The position numbers and the translations under genes were made by a program. From contig KZ992494.1 in the NCBI GenBank assembly GCA_003614735.1, forward strand, positions 1-41,519: a DNA stretch of 41,519 nt, in the 5' to 3' direction. The notes beneath the pieces were generated by a model. The model made no database searches. It was given only the letters and a program-made list of their open reading frames with translations, and was not told the DNA's origin. Shown here in pieces: positions 22,839-33,574 of this stretch (within the stretch, counting starts at the first letter, position 1; each line of letters begins with the position of its first letter). Origin of the DNA: Thamnocephalis sphaerospora. Its lineage: Eukaryota; Zoopagomycota; Zoopagomycetes; Zoopagales; Sigmoideomycetaceae.

Positions 22839-22898
22839 ATAGCATGCTACAGCGCAGACGCCATCGCGTTGCTGCAGCTCTTCCAAGCAAAAGAAGTT

Positions 22899-22968
22899 GC
22901 GTCGTCCGGGAATCGAACCCGGGGCTAAAGCTTGGGAAGCTCCAATTCTACCACTGTACTAACGACGC
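22899..22968 (-). tRNA. tRNA-Gly (anticodon CCC)
   Basis: The reverse complement folds as a 70-nt cloverleaf: acceptor GCGTCGT pairing with ACGACGC, anticodon stem GGAGC/GCTTT, loop TTCCCAA with anticodon CCC (reads GGG), and a perfect T arm CCGGG-TTCGAAT-CCCGG with a consensus B box. The A box is TTAGTACAGTGGTAGAA. The D stem has one apparent A-A mismatch. There is no intron and no encoded CCA. A TTTT pol III terminator lies just after the 3' end (AAAA at 22889-22892 on +). Confidence 0.95.
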
Positions 22969-23352
22969 TGCCCAAGTCTGGCGAAAACGCATCCTAGGAC
23001 CAGGATCACAGTCGGGCAGCACGCTTTGCTGCCCGGCGGCTGAAAACCATTCGGCAAACTATACATGTAATATAAACGTTCATAATGCTTGTGATACGGG
23101 CATCCGCAGTCTAATGATCATGTTGAAGGCGCAGTGTGCTTGAATATCTACAGACACTTGATAAAAGTCGACAGGTATGGCGTGCAAGTGAGGGCAGGTG
23201 CCAGTCTGAGATTCCGTGTCACGTCATCCTTCCTTTCGTCGCGCCACCTCCAAGAACACGACGCTAGCCCAGGAATTCGCTCACGGCTCTACCGCACACC
23301 AAGCTCTGGCTGCCCGACGCTAGAACACGATATCATTCCATGCAGAGCAAGC
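22969..23352. other. Intergenic between tRNA-Gly and PTC7
   Basis: About 380 bp. The phosphatase reading frame stays open upstream to about 23134 without an ATG. This stretch is Arg/Ser-rich when translated and may hold an upstream exon encoding a mitochondrial presequence, but no clear splice partner was found. Confidence 0.4.
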
Positions 23353-24720
23353 ATGCGCGCAAAGCCATACCACTATCTACTGGCGTCGGCATGGCGCGGC
23401 AAGGCTAGCTGGTACACGCTGGCAGCCAAGCACCGCTCATTGCTGAAGCCAGCGACAAAGACAGCGGCTTCCTCTGTACGCGATGCGCCGGTGTTGCAGC
23501 AGGGCCGAGGTGAAGAGCTAAAGAGTGACTGGGAGCGACGGCGGCAGCGTCAACGACGCCGCGTAGACGCTGGAGGAGACGCATTCTTTTGTGCATCCAG
23601 CAATGACTGGGTAGCGTTAGGTGAGCGCGCAACCTGGGGAGGCAGCCTGCCTAACTGCGTGCTGACAACACCGCCGTACACTCATGAGCAACAGGTGTCG
23701 CGGATGGCGTGTCCGAATCAACTAAAGTGTGTACTAGGTGCGCATCCAAGTGCGGACAAGCAGGCTTACTAATCTGCGGTCGCTGCATAGTTTGGCGGCA
23801 ACCCGGCAGAGTTTTCTTGGCAACTGATGGAGCTTGCGTCGGATCACTTTTACGAGCTTCAGCGAGCCCAGCTGCTGGCTTTTGGGCCGTCTGGCAAAGA
23901 AATCGACACGCAAAGAATGCTCCAAGGCGCTTATGATAGCATCCTCAAGCAGAGGCCGCGAGTGGCAGGTGGGCATCAAAGCCCGCATTGTCTCGCAAAT
24001 ACTTTGTTGACGGTGAGATAACACGCAAACTACGTAGGCAGCAGTACAGCATGCTTGCTGGCAATGTCACATCGCACAGGCGTGCTAGACACTGCCATGC
24101 TAGGAGATAGCGGATACCTGATATTGCGCGACGGGCTCATCTACCATCGCTCGCCGGTCCAGCAGCACCGCTTCAATTATCCGTATCAGCTTTCAGTAGG
24201 GCTGGCATCCAGCCATGATCCAGCTGCAAAGTCGACCATAACTGCATCGGCTGTCCCTCCAGAGTCTGGATCCAAGCCCGAGTCAAGCGGATTAGGTGGC
24301 GGTCAGATTACGCCGGTCGATGCTATCGTTGATCACCACCAATTGCAGGACGGCGACATCATTCTGCTTGCAACGGATGGGCTTCTCGACAATCTATACG
24401 ACCACGAGATGCTACAGCTGATCGACTCGGAGCAATCACTGCTGACAAGCCCGCGGATGTGGAACGCGGAGCTGGAGGACTCGCTTTGCCGGGTGGCATG
24501 GCGTCTTGTTCAGGCGGCATGGTCTCACTCACGTAATCCTCGGAGATTGTCGCCTTGGGCTCAAGCGGCACGCGCGTTAGGAGAAGGCTATCCACTCGGC
24601 GGGTAGGCGCTGGTAATGAGCGTAAAGCGCATTGCAAACCGGTGCTGACACATCATACCTTGACTTGGTAGGAAGCCGGATGATATCACTGCAATGCTTG
24701 CACTTGTGCGCCGACTCTAG
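23353..24720 (+). CDS. PTC7: PTC7-type PP2C protein phosphatase (mitochondrial)
   Basis: Mg/Mn-dependent serine/threonine phosphatase; yeast Ptc7 acts in mitochondria, where it activates Coq7 for ubiquinone synthesis. Exons 23353-23620, 23695-23726, 23791-23968, 24038-24602 and 24672-24720 sum to 1092 nt (363 aa). PP2C metal-site motifs appear in order: GGDAFF, GVADGVS, GSSTACLLA, LGDSGYLILR, ATDGLLDNLYDHEM and, on the last short exon, GKPDDIT. The RRLSP stretch near the C-terminus is typical of this branch. The C-terminal Asp motif becomes visible only after removing intron 4, which begins right after LGG. A Ser/Gly-rich insert lies between the GDSGY and ATDG motifs. The ATG used is the first in frame; a longer presequence from an upstream exon is possible. 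Confidence 0.9.
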
Positions 24721-25794
24721 AAGACCCGGTGTAAGCATGTACGTAATAGGCGATGACAGAGCTAGTCTGGATGCGCTGCTCTGCAAAGTGCCCATCTTTA
24801 TTTTTTTAGCGTCATATCTTTTGTCGCCGACGTATGAAGGCAAGATGGGAGCGCTGCAATCCTATGACTTTGCATTTTTGTTTTGTCTGATAGTCGCAGA
24901 TACTCCAGAGCTATCAGCACCGACGCATTGATCATCATCATGACCAGTATACAATTAGACATTTGCCACGACCTCAACACATCCGTGCGAATGCGCATGG
25001 CTTTGCTACGGTGATGTAAAGCGCTTGCTGACATAATTACGGTATGCATGCGCCCTATAGCAGCATGCCGCACTACTGGCGATAGCCTTGCTGCAAATAG
25101 CAGCTAGCATACAGTATCGCGCTGCACTGCGTTGTCAAAGTGGCGTAGAAATCCTGCTTATACATTGGTAATAAAGATGGTAATTAGCTAAGCTGTAAAC
25201 ACGGCAACATTTGCTGGCAAGCTTGCGTAGCCTATCCCCCTCTACAACTTTATTATCTTATATCTAAAATATCTGAATTATGACGTGGCGGCTCAACCCG
25301 GCGTCTGCCCGCGAGGGTGGATTTGGGATGTCATCTCATTTATACACTGTATCGCTTGACAGCGTGGCCCACGCAAGCGAATAAAACCGTAAAACCATAA
25401 AGCATTGTTCACTTTTACTCCATTGTTGCTATTGGTGACTGCATACGCTATTTTCGATAGCACCAACCATCCCAGTAGGAAGACTGCTATTTTTGATAGC
25501 AAGGAGAAGACAAACTTTTGTTGTTTACTATGCGTGCACGAATGTTTGCGGCATGGATGAGGCATGCTCGTGCGCTTGTGCGCTCCGGACAGTCGGACCG
25601 CCCATCGCGCCTCTGGTGGCCCTTTTCTAAGCAAACTTGATTGAATGTGACGCAATGTCCGACAGTGGCGACGAAAGAGGGCCTGTCGACCTCTAAGGCG
25701 ACCATAGTTACAAATCGTCGTCCGAGGAAAGCTCTGTGTTTGCGCAAATTTGCGTTAGTGGTGCACTGTGCAAAAGCACGTTTGTCGCCTATAA
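24721..25794. other. Intergenic, relatively AT-rich, between convergent PTC7 and NUG1
   Basis: About 1.07 kb between two 3' ends. Base composition is visibly more AT-rich than elsewhere (for example 25240-25280). An AATAAA lies near 25170 on the + strand. Open frames are short and without motifs. Confidence 0.5.
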
Positions 25795-26118
25795 TCACCC
25801 ACCTTCGTCGTCGTCATCGTCGTCAGCTCCCTGCTGGCCCGCCTTGAAATACTCGCCAAAGTCATATGCATCATCTTCATCGCTGTCCAGCATTGCGTCA
25901 TCGTCATCCTCCATAAGCGAAGCGCGAAGCGCGTCGGAGCGCGCCGCCTGTTTACGCTGCTTCTTGGTCTGCTTTTTAAGCGCCTTATTGGCCTGCGGAT
26001 TGAGCATGGCCTCGGCACCGGAAAGGGCACTCGTGCCTGTCGTCGCAACGTTGGCCGCCTTTGATGCACGCTTGGCCACCACCTGTACAAATTACGTTAG
26101 CTTACCTGCGCCCAACAC

Positions 26119-26155
<37 letters not shown>

Positions 26156-28058
26156 GGTAACGTACACTATCGCGGATCATGATGGCCGGCTTGCTCTCAT
26201 CGTCGTCGTCCTCTTCCATTGCATTATCGCTGTCACTGTCCATATCGTCATCGCTGTCCTCCATACTGTAAACGCCGCGTTAGCATTTTGTTTCATTGGC
26301 GGCACTGTTCAGTATACACAATTCAACTTACCCCTCATGAAGCCATGCATCATCGTCAGCTGCCTCAGTCGCCTCGCTAGCTGCCTGTTATTACAATCAG
26401 CGATTGTTAGCATGCTGATCGCGGAGCACTGCAACATCCTTGCTGCGCTACATACCATAGCAATGCCCGTTGCGCCGGTTTTCGCCGCTGCAAGTGCCGA
26501 CTGGTCTGATTCGCCCATCAGTGCGTTCAGATCAAACTCCTTGCCCCATGCCGTCACCAGCTCGCTGCGCTGCACACGCTGCGTGGCCGGTGGCATAGTG
26601 TAGAACGGAATCTTGCCATTGTTCCAGTCCTGCAGCACCGAGCGTGCCGCACCCTCCAGGTCGGCAATACCGCCCTTCTTGAGCTTACCGCGCTGCTGAG
26701 CCAGTAGCAGCAAAAACTCCTGAGAGGTCTGGAACATTGGCAGATTGTACAGGATCATCAGCTGCTGCGGGTTGCAGCGCGAGATGACAGCCTCAACCGG
26801 CGAGATTGGATCGTCCAGCAGCTCAAGCTTGACGCAGTTGCGCAGCAGCGTCTCGATGCTGTCTTTGGTGGGGTTGCGCGAAAAGACGATACCGGGGCAG
26901 TCGAGCAGCTTGATGTTCTTATCCAGATGGATCTCCTGCAGCGACTTGGTAACGCCTGGCGTGGCGCCCACGGTACAGACGCGTGCACGACGCAGCGAGT
27001 TGATCACCGACGACTTGCCGACGTTGGGGAAACCGATGACGCCGACCGTGATGCTAGTCTTGAGATTGGCGTTACGGCTGTAGTTCTTGAGCAGCTTGAC
27101 TAGATTGTCAGCGCCCAGACTCTCGCTCCGGTTCAGCGCACTCTCGCTAGCCACCGACACCGACACGTTGCCCTGACCGAGGTTCTGCCGCTGAGATTGG
27201 GTAGACGCCTTGAAAGCCACGGTGGGGAACTCGTTGCGTAGATACTTGAGCCACTGCTCAACGGCCTCTCGTGGCACCAGATCGACCTTGTTGAGCACCA
27301 GAATGATCCGCTTGCGTGCACCGCTGTCCATGATAAATCTCTCTACGTGCTTGGCGCGGCAGCCGATCGGGTCGCGCGCATCCAGCACCTCGAGAATCAC
27401 ATCAGCCGCCTCCACCACTTTGCGGAACTCGCGGTAGTAGGCACGGCGCGAATTGTCCTTGGTGGTCACGGCCGACTCTTGCACGTCGCGTGCACCATCC
27501 CAGCTGTCGCTTGCACCGTCGTTGGCCGAGTCGAACGCACGCGCCCGCTGCTCTGCCGACTTGGCAAGCGCCTGCATGGAGCCAGCGCGCTGCTTCTGGT
27601 GCTGCATCTGGCGCTCCTTCTTCTGGCGCGCCTTCTCCTGGTCCGCCTGCAGGGAGATGTAGGAACACAGTCAGCACCACTCAGGCATATATGCGTCACC
27701 GCAGTAGTCGCCACTGTCGCGTAAGCCCCATTCTGTACGCACCTTACGCTTGCTCTCCTCAATCTGGTTCAGCAGCTTCTCCTTGTACGGCCACAGGTTC
27801 GGAATGCCCGGGTCCTTCTTCACCTTGCTTCCGGTGCCATTCTTGCGTGCTTCGCGCCGGCTCTTGCGCTGCGCTTCCTTTGCCCGCTTCTCAATCTTAT
27901 AGCGCTGCGAGCACGACACGCGTTTGCTTTGGCGCTCTACGCAGGTGAGCCCAGCGCGTATCGGTTAGCAACGCATACTTTTGCTGCTCATGCAAAGGCA
28001 CTCGAATCGCCCGTCTGCATTCACAGCTTGGCAGCGGCTACCTACTCTTGGGCACCAT
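25795..28058 (-). CDS. NUG1: Nucleostemin/Nug1-family ribosome-assembly GTPase (GNL3/Grn1-like)
   Basis: Nucleolar circularly permuted GTPase needed for maturation and export of the 60S ribosomal subunit. Exons 28058-28046, 27936-27743, 27646-26456, 26384-26332, 26265-26166 and 26082-25795 sum to 1839 nt (612 aa). The first exon codes only MVPK plus one base; splicing joins it to KRQSKRVSCSQRYKIEKR, the conserved basic Grn1-type N-terminus. G motifs appear in permuted order: G4 NKVD (188-191), then G1 GFPNVGKSS (274-282), G2-like GATPGVT and G3 DCPG (318-321). A Lys/Arg coiled region precedes the G domain. The C-terminus is rich in Asp/Glu tracts and ends DDDDDDEGG, longer than in yeast Nug1. 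Intron 5 holds a long (GT)n repeat. Which of the GNL3, GNL3L or Nug1 names fits best is not decidable here. Confidence 0.94.
26122..26153. repeat. (CA)n microsatellite inside an intron of NUG1
   Basis: About sixteen perfect CA units on the + strand (GT on the coding strand), lying inside the 83-nt intron 26165-26083 of the GTPase gene. The repeat makes up over a third of the intron. Confidence 0.92.
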
Positions 28059-28491
28059 CGTGGCTTCTTTGGAGTGCGTAGAAAGACTGCGGTAAGATCA
28101 GAAGGAGGCTGCACGCACGCACAGCAGGAACAGGGCGATCGAACAGACAGGAAAAGCCAGCGGCAGCGGGGCGAAAACAAGAAAAAAAGAATAAAATCAG
28201 ACGACACCTTATAGGTCAACTTGTTTTAGCCATCTCTACATGCTTACCTCCTAGACGTGTGAGCATCGTGACAGGCGAGCCGCACGTCACCACAAAGCTC
28301 TTTGCCGATATTAGGCTATGCATAGCGTGTCAATACGCCATCTGACGGCGTGCCATATTGACATGAAGCAACAAGCATTTGCGCTACTATTTAAACGCAA
28401 GATACTTTGATGCTTCTCGCGCTATACGCAACATCGCACCGCCACTACGCGCAGCACTGCCCGTCGTCTAAAAAATCATCGTCTACCGGTC
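28059..28491. other. Divergent promoter region between NUG1 and the Cys-rich gene
   Basis: About 430 bp separating start codons on opposite strands. A TATTTAAA motif at 28388-28395 lies about 100 bp before the ATG of the + strand gene and may be a TATA-like element. Nothing else was recognised. Confidence 0.4.
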
Positions 28492-29138
28492 ATGTGTTAC
28501 TATCCTCCTACGCCTGTTCGACAGCTCTTGCACGGTCGTGCACTCGATGGCATTTCAACGACAGCCGTATGTGCTCGCGCAGAGTGTAGTATGCCAGTGC
28601 GCAAGGACATTGCCTCTGGACTGTGCTACGCCTACTGCAGCCGCCGCTGTGGCCTGTCGCACTATAGCGGCAAAGAAATGGCGGGTGACGTTATGCTACA
28701 GCTGGTCGGTGTCAACGAAGTGGATTTTCACGACGCATGTCGCCAAGTGCTCAAAGAAAGCCCGGCAATCGATTTGACCGGAGCCATTGTCTTTCGCATT
28801 CTGATGCCGGCACCAGTGGTACAGCAGTATCGTGCTTGCTTGGCCAACCATGGACTCAAGGCACGTCGAGCACTGTGTTCGCTATCGCCCAGCACAATGC
28901 TGCCGTGTCAAGATGCTAGCGGCGTGTCAGCTTGCTGTGGCATCCCATTATATCGTGGCGGCAAACACAGCCCAAAGCATGCAGGCAATGGCAGGCTTCT
29001 TTCTTTGGCGACAAAGTATACCGGCTTGTCCTCGACGGCAGGCTGGCAGTGCAAGATGATCAGCAACGTCGCATCCAGGTCGATGGATACTCTAGCGCAT
29101 CTCACAGCGGAACTGCCACGTTTCCTGATCTTCCATTA

Positions 29139-29139
<1 letters not shown>
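28492..29139 (+). CDS. Hypothetical Cys-rich protein, gene model incomplete
   Basis: The open frame of 215 codons starts at ATG 28492. The first ~130 residues look genuine: a Cys cluster CARAECSMPVRKD...LCYAYCSRRC that could bind zinc, then VDFHDACRQVLKES, AIVFRILMP and VVQQYRACLANHG. This arrangement weakly recalls fungal proteins with a Cys-rich N-terminus followed by a PARP-like fold, but no catalytic motif is certain. After about 28865 the frame loses plausibility. The +2 frame reads PWTQGTSS from 28848, and a third frame from about 28994 reads FFGDKVYRLVLDGRLAVQ. A missed intron or a frameshift is therefore likely. I do not recognise the family with confidence. Confidence 0.4.

Positions 29140-29168
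<29 letters not shown>
29139..29168. repeat. (GCT)n trinucleotide microsatellite
   Basis: Ten perfect GCT units between the Cys-rich gene and ARG8; in one frame it would encode poly-Ala. It begins at the stop codon of the upstream open frame, so it is probably 3' untranslated or the coding tail of a mis-modelled exon. Confidence 0.9.
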
Positions 29169-29172
<4 letters not shown>

Positions 29173-29432
29173 CTTTACATCCTTGCTTTGCTGCCCGACG
29201 TATTGTGACTGATTGTGCGCTGGCTGATGAGATAAACGCTGCATTGCTGTTGATCATCGCTCTTTACCAGGGAAGAAAGCTGTGCCCAACTGATGATGCT
29301 GATGCTGATGGTGACGCTGATTTCGGTCGCACGGCTACTTATAGTCTCCGCTTACGTCCTCCTCTGGACAATTCACACTTGTTCCGCTCCTGCACCGTTC
29401 CGGATCGTCTGTCTTTTCTCTGCGCTACTGCC

Positions 29433-31041
29433 ATGCTCTCTGGACGTGCTGCTCGTGCTGCTGCTACGGCTGCCGTGCGGCCGCGCTCGTTTGTGCGTGC
29501 TGTAAGTGACTGACTGTCCAGCAATCCGCCTGTAGTTACGCGCTAATTAGACGCGTCATGCGTCTGCAGGTGCCAGCAGCTGCCGTGCGGTCTTACTCGG
29601 CCGCTGTGCCCAAGCCAAACGAGGTAGGCACAGCCTACGCACCTGTATATGCTTGCGCCTGGTTTAATGCGTTTGTACATGACTGTCCAGCCGAGCTCTA
29701 CTGCCGCCGCTGAAACATCTGTGCTGCCGGCTAGCTTGCGCGCACACGCAAAGTATCTGCTCAATGTGTATGCGCGGCCGCCACTCATGTTCACGCACGG
29801 CGAAGGCTGCTATCTGTACGAAGAGTCAGGCCGCCGTTATCTGGACTTTACCGCCGGTATTGCCGTGAATGCACTTGGCCATGCAGACCCAGGTGTCGCC
29901 GAGGTTGTCGCGCAGCAGGCGCGCGAGTTGGTGCACACCTCCAACCTCTACCATCACCCGCACTCGGGGCATCTGGCTGAGATGCTTGTGGAGGGCAGCA
30001 ATGCGGTGCGCCCAGGTACCTTTGGCAAAGTGTTCTTCTCCAACAGCGGCACTGAGGCCAACGAGGCGGCTCTCAAGCTGGCGCGCAAGTGGGGCAAGAC
30101 GCAGTCTGCCGGCAAAAAGACGTCCACCAAGACGGGCGTCGTTGCTTTTTCAGGTGCCTTCCACGGCCGCAGTATGGGCGCACTCAGCGCTACTGCCACC
30201 GAAAAGTATCGGCTGCCGTTTGAGCCCCTTGTGCCGGGCTTCCGCCACGAGACGTTCGACGACATCAAGGCGGTGAACAAGGCCATCACCGAGGATACAT
30301 GCGCCGTGCTTGTTGAGCCGATGCAGGGCGAGGGCGGCATCAACATTGCCAGCGAGCCGTTCCTGCGCGCGTTGCGTAAGCGCTGCGACGAGGTGAACGC
30401 ACTGCTTATCTATGACGAAATCCAGTGCGGCTTGGGTCGTACCGGCAAGCTGTGGGCGCACCATCACTACGCGGACGACTGCGTGCCGGACGTGCTCACC
30501 TCTGCCAAGCCGCTGGCCAACGGCATTCCGATTGGCGCCATGCTCACGTCCGATCGCGCTGCGTCGTGCCTCGGCCTTGGTGAGTCTTTGCGTTTGCGCT
30601 GGGTTAGTTGGTTATTAACGCTTCACGTTCGGCTCTTTCTTCGTGCTAGGCGAGCACGGTACCACGTTTGGCGGTGCACCGCTGCCGACGCGCGTCGGTG
30701 TGCATGTTGTCGGACGCATCAACACGCCAGAGTTTCTCGACAATGTTACCCGTGTTGGCAACCAGCTGCGCAAGGGCCTAGAGGATGTGTGCGTGGCCTT
30801 TCCGGAGCTGGTGGCAGAGGTCCGTGGCGTTGGCCTGTTGATTGGCGTCGAGTTCCGCCAGGACCCGTCGCGCTTTGTGAAGCTCTGCATGGAGCGCGGC
30901 CTGCTTTTGGTGGCGGCCGGCCGACAGACGGTGCGTGTCGTGCCTCCGCTCACGGTCGGCGAAACTGAAATTGCCGAGGGCACTCGCATATGGCGTGAGG
31001 CGCTCGAGGCGCTCGATAAGGAGCGCGTTGCTTCGGCATAG
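29433..31041 (+). CDS. ARG8: Acetylornithine aminotransferase, mitochondrial
   Basis: PLP enzyme that converts N-acetylglutamate semialdehyde to N-acetylornithine in arginine synthesis. Exons 29433-29501, 29570-29623, 29691-30579 and 30650-31041 sum to 1404 nt (467 aa). Exons 1 and 2 encode an Arg/Ala-rich mitochondrial presequence (MLSGRAARAAATAAVRPRS, then VRSYSAAVP). The fold-type I core begins with YLLNVYARPPLMF and has YLDFTAGIAVNALGH, the PLP phosphate contacts NSGTEANEAALKLARK, AFHGRSMGALS, the Asp motif LLIYDEIQCGLGRTGK, and Schiff-base Lys314 in SAKPLANGIPIGAM. After intron 3 it continues GEHGTTFGGAP. No ornithine-aminotransferase-specific feature was noted, and the AKPLANG context favours ARG8. 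The start is chosen because it alone gives a complete targeting peptide. Confidence 0.95.
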
Positions 31042-31202
31042 CCACACGTTGGCTCACGCACACATGTAGCAACGATGCACTCTTATTGAATGTAAGGCAC
31101 AGAGTAAAGAAGCAATAGTAGTATTTGCATCGTGTCCATGTGTAGACGCGCGCGTATGCAGATATAGTATTGTGCCTGTCCTGTCGCCAGCATCAACGTC
31201 AC

Positions 31203-33343
31203 CTAGGCGATTACAGGCGAGAGCGCAGCCATAAAGTCGCTGCTAAACTCGTCGGCCCTGAAGCGCAGGGACGAGTCGCGTGCATGCTGCTGCATGTGCA
31301 GTCGCTCCTCCTCGGGCAGACGCAGCACATTGAGAATTGCGTGTGCAAAGCCGTCCTCGTCATGCGCAAGATAGCCTAACGGTACAGCCAGCGTGAGCAA
31401 GTGACGGCCGCTCCGGTGCAGTGGCCTCTACGTACCGGTGCGCTTTCCCTTGTACGGTGTCACAATGTCCATCTTGGGGCCGGCCGAGTCGTGCGCCACC
31501 GGAATCAAACCTGCCGCCTACATCATCGGGCGGATGTGAGCTGCGCATGCTGCCGAGTGTCTGCGGGCATACACGACACGTACCATGTACTCGACTACGC
31601 CGATACCAAAGTGCTCGTTCCACATGGTGTGCACACCAACTGTCGCCTCGGACAGCCGCTTGAGGAGCAGCTCATACGGAACATTTACGGCAAATTCGAC
31701 ATTATCCTAGACATGCCACCAACCCGTCAGTGACTGACCATGACCGCCAGCGTACACGCTACGCCTACCTGAACGCTGAGCTCTGCAGCCAGTACACGCA
31801 GCGCTTCAACACGCGCTTCGTCCTCCTTGTGACGACAGCTGCCAAGAAGTACCAGACGCACACTGTCTGGGCCGGTGCGCAGAGACGGCTCCAGCTCAAA
31901 TAGACGCTTGAGAGCACGCACTTGCAGCGCATGATCCTTTTCCGGGCTACCGAGCAAATATGTTAGGCATGGCGGACGCGGACAGTGCTGATCTAGGCAC
32001 CTACCGGAACTGGCCGATGGAAAGAAGGATGCGCTGACGATTGGCAAGCGGAAGCTTGCCCAGTGCTTCAGTATCGCACGGCGGATAGACAATTTGTGCC
32101 GGGCGATTCCACAGGTGCTCCACATGATCACGCGTCCAGGACGAGTTGACCATGACCACATCAGCGCACGAGCCGACAAGACTGTAGAGTTTGGCAAACA
32201 GGCGATAGTAGCTGCGACAGCACCGGTGTGTGTGTGAGTAGGCACATTTTACAGTTAAGCGAACCGACAAGGGCGCAGCGGCATACCCAAGTTTGGCCGA
32301 CGAAAGCGCGGGGCTGCGCGCAATGGTGCCGTGGTTATTGGCGCCTTCCTTGCGTGCGCTGACCTTTTCAATCATATCCGTGCTGCATGGTAGGGCAAGG
32401 GTTGTACGGCGTAAGCAGGAGGTAAGATCACGTTGCATTCGGTCAGACGCGCACCTGATGGTCGGGTAATGCACGTATGTAGCCACAGCGCAGCCGCCCG
32501 CCAGCTTGACCAGTGGAAATGTGAATGCATAGCCCATCGAGTCTGCACGCAGGTAAGGTGAGCACGCAGGCTGAGATCATACGCAGGATGCTGCAAAGCC
32601 TGCTTACCAATAAACAGATCAGGAATCACCAGATCAAGCGCCTCCCAGCCCAGCAGCATCGAGCCGAGGCTTTGGCCGAGCAGCGTAAAGCGCGGATAGC
32701 TGTAGCACACATGTGCGTTAGTATCAGCACCTAGAACACTTTTACACGTCTATCCACCTACCGCTTATCCTCCACCCAGTGGCGCTGGTGCAGATGCAGC
32801 AGTACAAGGCGGTCGGCAGGAATGTCAATGTTGAAGCGGCTCTGTCGTAGCGCTGGTCAGCATCATGCGTGTGTGGCAGCGCACACACACACCACAGGCC
32901 TCACCTTGGTTTTGGCTAGCATGGCCTCCTTGTCGACATCGACATCGCCCGTGTAGAGCACGCAGACGACGTGGGCATATTTGTGCAGCAGCGCCTCCAC
33001 TGCCGTCCAGAGCACGCGCTCGCCACCGCCACCAGCATTGCTAGCCATAGACGCGCACGACTGTGTTAGCAAACGGTCCACCAGCCACCGCAACGCGGTC
33101 TGTCGGTCTGCTCTTGCAATCTCATCTCGCGCCAGCCTTGTCAACTCACCAGTACGGATGGAAGAAGCCGACGATAAAGGGCGCCTTGTCCACTCGGCTG
33201 TCAATGCGCACCTGCTGCAGGATAGCGCGGCGGTGTGCAGCACGGCTCACGTTCAAATGAATGCGGAAATAGAGTAGCGCGCCGGCGACTAGCGCTAGCG
33301 GCAGCGTGGCTGCTAGAGCCAGCGAAAACAGAGTAAACAACAT
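31203..33343 (-). CDS. ALG11: ALG11 GDP-Man:Man3GlcNAc2-PP-dolichol alpha-1,2-mannosyltransferase
   Basis: ER-membrane GT4 enzyme that adds the fourth and fifth mannoses to the dolichol-linked N-glycan precursor on the cytosolic face. Eleven exons (33343-33150, 33040-32905, 32841-32762, 32699-32608, 32542-32455, 32382-32287, 32211-32005, 31946-31769, 31706-31584, 31517-31436, 31375-31203) sum to 1449 nt (482 aa). Residues 1-27 form an N-terminal anchor ([20 protein letters not shown]). Family motifs: [80 protein letters not shown], and the nucleotide-sugar EX7E-type stretch [19 protein letters not shown]. All ten introns are 58-109 nt with consensus ends. It is divergent from UBC6. Confidence 0.96.
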
Positions 33344-33574
33344 GGCTATATGCGGTTTTTTGATACCAGCAGCGATAACGCGGGATGTGGGTGGAAAAGA
33401 GAGAGTGTGTGTAGATGCGCCCTTCAGGTGCGGCTGGCTTTCTTAATAAACATCTCTCTCCACTTGCCCCTTCCCGAACGCTCACCGCCTTTGCACCGGT
33501 CTATTCCTTCCACTGCTGCGCAGTCACCTCCTCCGTCGCCAACGCCTTGTCTGTGTCCAAGGCCGAGCCCAAAC
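33344..33574. promoter_or_regulatory. Bidirectional promoter of ALG11 and UBC6
   Basis: Only 231 bp separate the start codons of two head-to-head genes, both encoding ER-membrane proteins. The UBC6 side is C/T-rich with CCGAGCCCAAACATGG at the start. No specific factor site was recognised. Shared control is inferred from the geometry. Confidence 0.5.

Noticed and set aside
22300-22890. Minus-strand frame of 196 codons
   Set aside because: Antisense to the last exon of the MscS channel.
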